This document shows, piece after piece, positions 7,812 to 12,555 of a stretch of 12,555 bases of DNA (position 1 is its first letter; each line of letters starts with the position of its first letter). The notes beneath the pieces were generated by a model. It saw only the letters and a list, made by a program, of their open reading frames with translations, ran no database searches and was not told the origin of the DNA. The translations under genes were made by a program, and so were the position numbers. The DNA is taken from assembly GCA_021741085.1 (NCBI GenBank), contig JAIOYM010000031.1, forward strand, positions 1 through 12,555. The letters run 5' to 3'. The DNA comes from Rickettsiaceae bacterium. GTDB taxonomy: Bacteria; Pseudomonadota; Alphaproteobacteria; Rickettsiales; Rickettsiaceae.

Positions 7812-7840
7812 ATTAATATTGCTTATTTAGAAAGAATATA

Positions 7841-8257
7841 ATGAAAAAACATTCTATAATATTTGATACTTTTGCTAAAGCTATAATACCATATATTTTG
7901 CTATTTGGTCTTTATGTGCAAATTAACGGTGAGAATTCCCCAGGAGGTGGATTTCAAGCATCCGTGATAATCGCTTCTGCTATTATAGCATACGATATGA
8001 TTTTTGAGTCGATGCCATTTTCGTTACCTCAATTAATCATTTCCTCGGCATTTGGGTGTATAATATATCTAATGGTAGGCCTAATTTCGATAATACAAGG
8101 AAGCAATTATTTAAATTATTATGCTCTTGCAAAAAACAAATATTTTGGTCAGTTTCTTGGAATTTTTATAGTAGAGCTAGGTGTGTGTATAGCAGTTTGC
8201 TCAGTAATGCTTTTAATATATAGTTGTCTTGGTAGAATCACTTCAAAGGAATTATAA
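7841..8257 (+). CDS. mnhB: Na+/H+ antiporter subunit MnhB (MrpB)
   Basis: A 138-residue four-helix membrane protein of the MnhB/MrpB family. The signature loop GENSPGGGFQAS at 30-41 is the family's conserved PGGGF motif. Hydrophobic segments lie near 12-28, 40-56, 63-86 and 103-129. In Mrp systems MrpB is a small structural subunit of a hetero-oligomeric cation/proton antiporter that exports Na+ using the proton gradient. The gene starts the operon mnhB-mnhC-mnhD, with a weak AAAGAA before the ATG. Its stop overlaps the mnhC start by one base (TAATG). Canonical Mrp operons place mnhA ahead of this gene or fused to it; here a divergent SPFH gene is there instead. Confidence 0.93.
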   Translation: MKKHSIIFDTFAKAIIPYILLFGLYVQINGENSPGGGFQASVIIASAIIAYDMIFESMPFSLPQLIISSAFGCIIYLMVGLISIIQGSNYLNYYALAKNKYFGQFLGIFIVELGVCIAVCSVMLLIYSCLGRITSKEL

Positions 8258-8631
8258 TGAATTATATAAATTTGATATACATATTGTCAATTTCGATATT
8301 TGCTTTAGGTTTTGTTGTAATTATTATAAGCAGAGAATATTTACGTAAATTAGTAGGGCTTTCTATAATACAGGGCGCTGTATTATTGCTATATATTGCT
8401 GCTGCTAAATCTAGTGATGGCACTATACCTATAGACAAATGTTTGGGGTTAGAGGATTGTGCAGTAGAGTATTCAAGTGCTGTACCTCAAGTTTTAATGC
8501 TAACAGCTATCGTTGTTGGTTTTGCAACAATGGCTGTAGCTATAGCCCTTATTTATCGTATTAAGTCGGAATTTCAAACTGATAGTCAGAGTGAAAGCAA
8601 TTTCTCTTACAAAGTTCCACAGAAAAAATAA
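8257..8631 (+). CDS. mnhC: Na+/H+ antiporter subunit MnhC (MrpC, NuoK-like)
   Basis: A 124-residue NuoK-like membrane protein with three hydrophobic helices, near 5-25, 31-50 and 79-101. The last contains the family's conserved VPQVLMLTAIVVGFATMAVA segment (76-95), equivalent to the DPLPQALVLTAIVI motif. The loop at about 51-73 includes Cys62 and Cys68 and looks longer than usual. The C-terminal ~22 residues are polar (Ser/Gln-rich) and probably cytosolic. It is translationally coupled to mnhB by a one-base overlap and is followed by mnhD with no intervening base. It acts with MnhB and MnhD in the membrane part of the antiporter. Confidence 0.93.
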   Translation: MNYINLIYILSISIFALGFVVIIISREYLRKLVGLSIIQGAVLLLYIAAAKSSDGTIPIDKCLGLEDCAVEYSSAVPQVLMLTAIVVGFATMAVAIALIYRIKSEFQTDSQSESNFSYKVPQKK

Positions 8632-9963
8632 ATGTACTTATCCCAGCATCTACCAATATTTCAGGTTTTAGTGCCATTATTTGTTGCACTCCTTAATGTT
8701 TTCAGTTTTGATTGCAAAAGAGCTTATTTCTTAACTATTGTGGCAGCTTTAAGCTCGCTATTTATAAGTATATTTTTATTTCTTCAAATTACTACACATT
8801 ATCCCATATACTACAATATAGGAGATTGGCAAGGGTCTATTGGAATAGAATATAAACTGTTTCCAGATAATATTAAATTATTGTTATGCGTTAATTTCAT
8901 TTTTCTAATTTTCACCCTATTAATATTACCAGCAAAACTCGAACATTTAAGTAGAAGCAAATATGGCTACTTATTATATAGTCTGTTACTACTTTTTCAC
9001 GCAGGTGCTTTAGGAATAATAATTACCAACGATATTTTTAATCTTTATGTAGCAATAGAGATAATGGCGCTTTCAAGCTATAGTATATTAAGCTACAGCG
9101 ATAACAAGAAATCCCTAATAGCCGCTTTGGATTATTTGATAATAGGAAGTATAGCTGCTACATTAATTTTGCTGGCTATTGGAATTATATTCTATATAAC
9201 TGGTAGCCTAAATATCGATATGATTCATGCATTTTTACAACAGCATGATGTTGATAGAAATTTATTAAAATTTGCCATTAGCCTTATCTGCGTTGGAATA
9301 TTTGTTAAAATCGCTTTGTTTCCTTTTAACACATGGATGGTTAATTTATACAGCGTAGCTGATGTCGATGTATTATCCTACATAGCCTCTGTTGCTACCA
9401 TGACTAATTTTTATATATTCATTAAATTAACATATTATGCTATACCATATGAGATAGCTTTTGAGGAAGGAACTCGTAATCTAATAATTATAATTGCTAA
9501 TGCGTCCATTCTTTTTTGCGCATATAACGCATGTTTTGTAAAAAACTTTAGAAATATAGTTATAAATTCTGCTGCGGTTAGTGCTGGGTATATGTGTTTG
9601 ATATATTTAAATAGCGGCAATACAGAGCTGATATTGATATATTTAGTTGCTGATGCTATTAGTAAATTTGCAGTATTTAACATTATAAAGTATACGGAAT
9701 TGCGTTTGAATCAAAAAAATCATACAGATTCAAAAATATTTAGTTCTGCCGCAATTGTTTTCATGATAGTAGTTGTAATAAACAATGCAGGTCTACCTTT
9801 GACCGTAAATTTTTTAAACAAAGCCAATTTACTTTCAGCGCTCCTTGATAACGGTAGCTATTATTCCTTTGGGTGTATTATAATATCCTCATTTCTTTCT
9901 TTAATATATAACTACAGAATATTAGAGCCTTTATTTTTTGACAAAGCAATAACTCAAGAATAG
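8632..9963 (+). CDS. mnhD: Na+/H+ antiporter subunit MnhD (MrpD, NuoN/M-like), short C-terminus
   Basis: A 443-residue polytopic protein of the proton-conducting membrane transporter family shared with complex I subunits NuoL/M/N. Conserved ionisable residues for proton transfer are present: Glu143 in the helix LYVAIEIMALSSYS (138-151), Lys226 in FVKIALFPFNTWM (224-236) and Lys265 in FYIFIK. The block after Lys226 reads SVADVDVLSYIAS, diverged from the usual AHSxAPxxVSALLSG pattern. Typical MrpD is about 490-500 residues; this one stops after RILEPLFFDKAITQE, so the last helix or two appear to be missing. Hydrophobic coding-like sequence persists downstream in another frame (9972-10094), suggesting a frameshift and stop. 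Function may be kept or lost. It starts directly after the mnhC stop. Confidence 0.9.
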   Translation: MYLSQHLPIFQVLVPLFVALLNVFSFDCKRAYFLTIVAALSSLFISIFLFLQITTHYPIYYNIGDWQGSIGIEYKLFPDNIKLLLCVNFIFLIFTLLILPAKLEHLSRSKYGYLLYSLLLLFHAGALGIIITNDIFNLYVAIEIMALSSYSILSYSDNKKSLIAALDYLIIGSIAATLILLAIGIIFYITGSLNIDMIHAFLQQHDVDRNLLKFAISLICVGIFVKIALFPFNTWMVNLYSVADVDVLSYIASVATMTNFYIFIKLTYYAIPYEIAFEEGTRNLIIIIANASILFCAYNACFVKNFRNIVINSAAVSAGYMCLIYLNSGNTELILIYLVADAISKFAVFNIIKYTELRLNQKNHTDSKIFSSAAIVFMIVVVINNAGLPLTVNFLNKANLLSALLDNGSYYSFGCIIISSFLSLIYNYRILEPLFFDKAITQE

Positions 9964-9971
9964 TTAAAAAA

Positions 9972-10094
9972 TCTCACTATTATGCTTTCCGCCCATAATT
10001 ATCATTAAATATTTTATTTCTACCAATTTTCCCTCTAGCCTCTCTACCATTTCAATTATTGCAAAAAAGTTGTTTTATAGCCTTAGAACATTAA
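9972..10094 (+). pseudogene. Possible out-of-frame remnant of the mnhD 3' end
   Basis: After the mnhD TAG, a different frame reads SHYYAFRP, a TAA at 9996-9998, then a 31-codon stretch beginning LSLNILFLPIFPLASLPF and ending at TAA 10092-10094. The stretch is one hydrophobic helix followed by an Ala/Glu/Gln tail, much like the usual MrpD C-terminus. Alignment evidence is lacking; AT-rich DNA can give hydrophobic frames by chance. Confidence 0.3.
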
Positions 10095-10130
10095 CAATAG
10101 ATTTTATGTTTAATGTATAAAAAATAATTA

Positions 10131-10159
10131 TTGACTACTTAAGAAATAAAGAGTATACT
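10131..10159 (+). promoter_or_regulatory. Near-consensus sigma-70 promoter for the UIM protein gene
   Basis: TTGACT (10131-10136) and TATACT (10154-10159) are separated by exactly 17 nt; each differs from consensus at one position. It predicts a start near 10166 and a leader of about 37 nt. This is the best promoter match seen in the window. Confidence 0.65.
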
Positions 10160-10202
10160 GTTTCACAAGTAATCATCTATTAATAAACGCTAATATAAAT
10201 AT

Positions 10203-11540
10203 ATGCAAGAAATATACAATATTATAAATAAAAAGACTAGCCAAGGAAAAAATAGGTACGAGGGACAAATTTTAGCAATGAGTTTTGATAGCATTATAGA
10301 TTTAGTTATAGCAAATCCCGATAGGTTTGATGATTTCAATAGTTTTATTAAAACTGATAAGACTAATGCTCGTAAAATTGAAACAGCGTACATTGAATGG
10401 TGTGAAAAAGATAGTTCAGCTTCAGGCCATTCTAGACATAAGTCCTACGACGCTTTGGTGTTAATCGAAGGAATAAAAAGCAGTAAAATAAGTGAATATA
10501 ATCAGTTTAAAGGTATCTATGAACGTTTAGTAGGTCAACAAGCACCTCAAGATAATGTTCTATATAATAATAATTTAGCATCTATCAAACAAAAACTAAA
10601 ATCGTTGGCTTCGGAAGAAAAGAATTCAAATAAATCAGAAAGGGAGCGCCTTGAAGAAGAGGAGTTGCAAAAAGCTATAGATTTGTCATTAGAAGAAGCA
10701 AAAGAGAAAGTTTTAGCTGAGAGATTACAACAAGAGTTGGAAGAGAAAGACTTGCAAGAAGCTATGCGTCAATCTTTAGAATTGGCACAACCGCAAAAAG
10801 AGCAATCGGATAAAGTTTTTGATCTTTCAAAACAGGAAGAATCAGATAAACTTTTTGCTTTGTCATTACAACAAAAGTTTGAAGAAGAAGACTTGCAAGA
10901 AGCTATACGTCAATCTTTAGAATTGGCACAACAGCAACAGAATTCAAGTAAGCAAAAATCTTCTCAGTATTATGACGGTGAATATAATTTAAAAAGTAAA
11001 GCAGATATAATTAGACATATCGAAACAGTTTTGAATACACAGGTTAGTAAGGATACAAAGACTGCTCTTTTGGCTGCGCTGTCCGCAGACTTATGTCAAA
11101 GACTTTTAACTGCTGACGATATAACCTTAAAAGCTTTGAAAGAATTTTTTTTAGACTTTAATTCTTATAACGGTGGAAGATCTTATCAAGAAATAATAAG
11201 ACAGTCCTTGGATCATAGTAATTTTGAAAGTAGTTCAGAAGTAAAACTGAACAAAGAAAGAGCTAATGAGTTAATTGATTTGATCGCACGAGAAGATCTA
11301 GAAATTTTCAAACTCTTGCGCGAAGGTTATAAGATGATAGTTGACCATGTGCAGCTTCAGGACTCAGAACAAGTTTATTCACCTGAGATAAAAGCTAAAA
11401 TAAAAGAAATGACAAAGATCAAATTATCTGATGAAGAGCCTAATGGATTACAAAATGCTCAGCAAGATACTAATTATGATTCAACAATAGAATTGTCAGG
11501 AGATAGTTTACAAAATCGCTTAGATGAAATAAAGTCTTAA
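10203..11540 (+). CDS. Tandem ubiquitin-interacting-motif (UIM) protein, candidate host-directed effector
   Basis: A 445-residue, highly charged, mostly helical soluble protein without signal peptide or membrane segment. The N-terminal ~145 residues are unrecognised. A central Glu/Gln-rich block (150-247) carries three near-canonical UIMs (acidic run, hydrophobic, Ala, x3, Ser): EEEELQKAIDLSLEEAK at 151-167 (Ala158, Ser162), EEKDLQEAMRQSLELAQ at 180-196 (Ala187, Ser191) and EEEDLQEAIRQSLELAQ at 227-243 (Ala234, Ser238). Two inverted-UIM (MIU)-like segments alternate with them: EKVLAERLQQELEE (168-181) and DKLFALSLQQKFEEE (215-229). A weak UIM-like SYQEIIRQSLDHS sits at 327-339. The C-terminal ~190 residues are helical and unrecognised; no catalytic domain is evident. 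UIMs bind ubiquitin and are typical of eukaryotic proteins, and bacteria lack ubiquitin, so a secreted role inside a host is inferred. The start is the first ATG after an in-frame TAA; no SD is visible. A strong promoter precedes it. Confidence 0.85.
   Translation: MQEIYNIINKKTSQGKNRYEGQILAMSFDSIIDLVIANPDRFDDFNSFIKTDKTNARKIETAYIEWCEKDSSASGHSRHKSYDALVLIEGIKSSKISEYNQFKGIYERLVGQQAPQDNVLYNNNLASIKQKLKSLASEEKNSNKSERERLEEEELQKAIDLSLEEAKEKVLAERLQQELEEKDLQEAMRQSLELAQPQKEQSDKVFDLSKQEESDKLFALSLQQKFEEEDLQEAIRQSLELAQQQQNSSKQKSSQYYDGEYNLKSKADIIRHIETVLNTQVSKDTKTALLAALSADLCQRLLTADDITLKALKEFFLDFNSYNGGRSYQEIIRQSLDHSNFESSSEVKLNKERANELIDLIAREDLEIFKLLREGYKMIVDHVQLQDSEQVYSPEIKAKIKEMTKIKLSDEEPNGLQNAQQDTNYDSTIELSGDSLQNRLDEIKS
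10707..10931 (+). repeat. In-frame internal duplication encoding MIU-like plus UIM units
   Basis: Copies at 10707-10790 and 10848-10931 lie exactly 141 bp (47 codons) apart. Their 3' 51 bp (10740-10790 and 10881-10931) differ at only three positions, while the 5' 33 bp (the MIU-like part) have diverged much more. The near-identity at DNA level, including synonymous sites, suggests a recent duplication or gene conversion. A smaller related repeat (QSDKVFDLSKQ, ESDKLFALSLQQ) lies in the spacer and second unit. Confidence 0.9.
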
Positions 11541-11560
11541 TAACATCTAACTAAACTAAG

Positions 11561-11585
11561 AGTGATACACAATCTCTGTATCACT
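11561..11585. terminator. Hairpin terminator between convergent genes, possibly bidirectional
   Basis: A perfect 9-bp stem, AGTGATACA and TGTATCACT, encloses a 7-nt loop 20 nt after the UIM gene stop and about 57 nt past the stop of the convergent small gene. The T-rich tails (TTCTTC on plus, CTTAGTTT on minus) are weak, so efficiency is uncertain. Confidence 0.55.
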
Positions 11586-11641
11586 TCTTCACTAAAATTT
11601 AGCAAACCAGCAGAAAGCAATTTTCAACCACCTGCATAAGT

Positions 11642-11905
11642 TTAAGATCCAGTTGTTCCAACAAGAACTGAAATAGGATTAGTTGGAAAAGCATCAGTAT
11701 TTTGGTCACACAAGTTTCTTGGAGTATAAGAGTTTTCCTGTTCTTGATCTGTGGTGCTATCATCCCCCTCATAGACACTAAACATTTCATCTCTTTCAGA
11801 CTCATTGTTATTTTCCGTATGAATTCTGTTATTTCTAGGCGTTATAGCCGAAAAACAATTGCTCAATCTAGTAAAATAATATTGTAAATATTCTAATAAA
11901 TTCAT
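11642..11905 (-). CDS. Small hypothetical protein (87 residues)
   Basis: I do not recognise this protein. The N-terminal ~20 residues (MNLLEYLQYYFTRLSNCFSA) could form an amphipathic helix rich in aromatics. The rest is polar and acidic, dominated by Asn, Glu, Asp, Ser and Thr (about 27-75), and likely disordered, ending in SVLVGTTGS. It is supported by a strong Shine-Dalgarno AGGAGA (11914-11909) four to five nt from the ATG, the best in the window, and by a candidate promoter at 11973-11946. An overlapping frame on the same strand (11599-11805) lacks such signals and is treated as a shadow. The gene is convergent with the UIM gene and lies between it and a phage-type lysozyme, so it may belong to an accessory region. 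Composition would fit a small secreted protein, but that is speculation. Confidence 0.6.
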   Translation of the reverse strand: MNLLEYLQYYFTRLSNCFSAITPRNNRIHTENNNESERDEMFSVYEGDDSTTDQEQENSYTPRNLCDQNTDAFPTNPISVLVGTTGS

Positions 11906-11908
11906 ATA

Positions 11909-11914
11909 TCTCCT
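11909..11914 (-). promoter_or_regulatory. Strong Shine-Dalgarno for the 87-residue protein
   Basis: The minus strand reads AGGAGA followed by TAT and ATG. Other genes in the window have weak or no SD, so this site is distinctive and fixes the start at 11905. Confidence 0.65.
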
Positions 11915-11945
11915 AAATTAATTAACTAGATAACACTAATTTAAT

Positions 11946-11973
11946 GTTATAAAATAATTTGGATGGCTTTCAA
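11946..11973 (-). promoter_or_regulatory. Candidate sigma-70 promoter for the 87-residue protein
   Basis: On the minus strand TTGAAA (11973-11968) and TATAAC (11951-11946) are separated by 16 nt, each with one mismatch to consensus. The predicted leader is about 34 nt and contains the strong SD. Confidence 0.5.
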
Positions 11974-12097
11974 TTAACAGAAGAGAATATTTGGCAGATA
12001 TTTTTAAATTAATTTAATGTGTTGTAATATAGTAAAGTAATAACTTGTGTCTTAAACTTTTGCGTAAAAATTTTTGATGAAGAAATAAATTAAGTAA

Positions 12098-12526
12098 TTA
12101 GCTAAAAAACAAGCTAGCCTCCATGCGTCTTCTAATTACCAGACCTGTTATCGTTATACCACGAATTTTAACCCAACGTAAAAATTCAATTTCAACAGCA
12201 TCGAATTCTTTATTATTTATTTTTTGCCTTAAGGTGGATCTTTGCAAAGCGCCACCACCAACGTTGTAAGTGAAAGATACTAAAGAATCAAATTGATTCT
12301 GAGTTAAATGATGTTTGATGTTACGTACAACACTTAATTCTGAAATAATTAAATCTTTTATCAAAAGTTGCTCGGCGACTTTCATATTGATATTTGTGAA
12401 GTTTTCGCCTTCCATTTTATGACCATATCCTATGGTCCAAAACCCAGCAGAGCATTTATAAGCAGAAGCACTAAATCCTTCAAATTTTTTTATTAGGTCT
12501 ATTCCAGTTTTGCTAGTTTTCATCAA
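12098..12526 (-). CDS. Phage-type lysozyme (GH24 endolysin)
   Basis: A 142-residue muramidase of the T4/lambdoid endolysin family that cleaves MurNAc-GlcNAc bonds of peptidoglycan. Family landmarks run the whole length: GIDLIKKFEGF (8-18) with catalytic Glu16, AYKCSAGFWTIGYGH (22-36) with Thr31, NQFDSLVSFTYNVGGGALQRST, and the C-terminal RW...TGLVIRRRMEASLF. The residue often Asp in the Glu-x8-Asp-x5-Thr triad is Cys25; a Cys at this site also occurs in a known subgroup of phage lysozymes, so activity is still plausible. No signal peptide or SAR-type membrane anchor is seen, so export would need a holin or another route. No holin, spanin or other phage gene is visible, so it may be a captured phage gene. 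The ATG at 12526 is followed by a second ATG; neither has a clear SD. Confidence 0.92.
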   Translation of the reverse strand: MMKTSKTGIDLIKKFEGFSASAYKCSAGFWTIGYGHKMEGENFTNINMKVAEQLLIKDLIISELSVVRNIKHHLTQNQFDSLVSFTYNVGGGALQRSTLRQKINNKEFDAVEIEFLRWVKIRGITITGLVIRRRMEASLFFS

Positions 12527-12555
12527 TTATTTCAAAATCTTACGAAAAGTACGTT

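Noticed and set aside
9435..9683. 82-residue minus-strand ORF inside mnhD
   Set aside because: Antisense shadow of conserved transmembrane coding sequence, with no start signals.
10088..10116. Inverted repeat ACATTAA/TTAATGT as terminator of the mnh operon
   Set aside because: The stem is pure A/T apart from one C-G pair, the loop is 15 nt and no T-run follows on the plus strand.
10190..10393. 67-residue minus-strand ORF at the 5' end of the UIM gene
   Set aside because: Its hydrophobic appearance comes from reading the complement of Asp/Lys/Asn-rich codons. It overlaps the UIM gene start and has no SD.
10640..10940. The UIM block being merely a low-complexity coiled coil
   Set aside because: Glu/Gln richness is real, but the fixed Leu-x-x-Ala-x-x-x-Ser-Leu spacing behind acidic runs recurs three times and is specific to UIMs, so I kept the UIM call while noting that a profile search would be decisive.
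11599..11805. 68-residue minus-strand ORF overlapping the 87-residue gene
   Set aside because: No Shine-Dalgarno or promoter, and it overlaps a frame that has both.

Overview
The window is AT-rich, densely coding chromosomal DNA. It most resembles an obligate intracellular alphaproteobacterium of the order Rickettsiales, probably close to Rickettsiaceae. This rests on strong AT bias, weak or absent Shine-Dalgarno sequences, and an overlapping efp/suhB-like pair next to nrdR. A plastid-type dicarboxylate translocator homologue, a reduced Mnh (Mrp) antiporter cluster and a protein carrying eukaryote-type ubiquitin-binding motifs also fit. The lineage is an inference; no rRNA or tRNA is present to test it.

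Positions 1-339 hold no clear gene. One 85-codon plus-strand frame is interrupted only by two TGA codons and may be a decayed gene. From 6423 down to 340, six genes lie on the minus strand: lpd (dihydrolipoyl dehydrogenase), tyrS (tyrosyl-tRNA synthetase), nrdR (ribonucleotide reductase repressor), efp (elongation factor P), an inositol-monophosphatase-like gene with a degenerate active site, and a DASS-family dicarboxylate transporter. Spacings of 14 and 62 nt and overlaps of 17 and 1 nt suggest co-transcription of the first five. The transporter sits behind a 98-nt gap.

At 6711-7649 (minus) is a stomatin/paraslipin-type SPFH protein, followed by a good intrinsic terminator. It diverges from the plus-strand operon mnhB-mnhC-mnhD (7841-9963), three membrane subunits of a multisubunit Na+/H+ antiporter. 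Subunits A, E, F and G are not in the window. MnhD ends early, and the next ~120 nt still carry hydrophobic coding-like sequence in another frame.

The right end (9964-12555) looks like accessory DNA. A near-consensus promoter drives a 445-residue protein with three near-perfect ubiquitin-interacting motifs (UIMs) interleaved with two inverted-UIM (MIU)-like helices, produced partly by an in-frame 141-bp-offset internal duplication. This is the most striking gene here and a strong candidate for a secreted host-directed effector. Convergent to it is an unrecognised 87-residue polar protein with its own promoter and the only strong Shine-Dalgarno in the window. Last is a lone phage-type GH24 lysozyme.

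Together the window combines housekeeping genes (translation, dNTP control, 2-oxo-acid dehydrogenase E3), exchange with the host cytosol (dicarboxylate carrier, Na+/H+ antiporter) and a probable host-ubiquitin interface.
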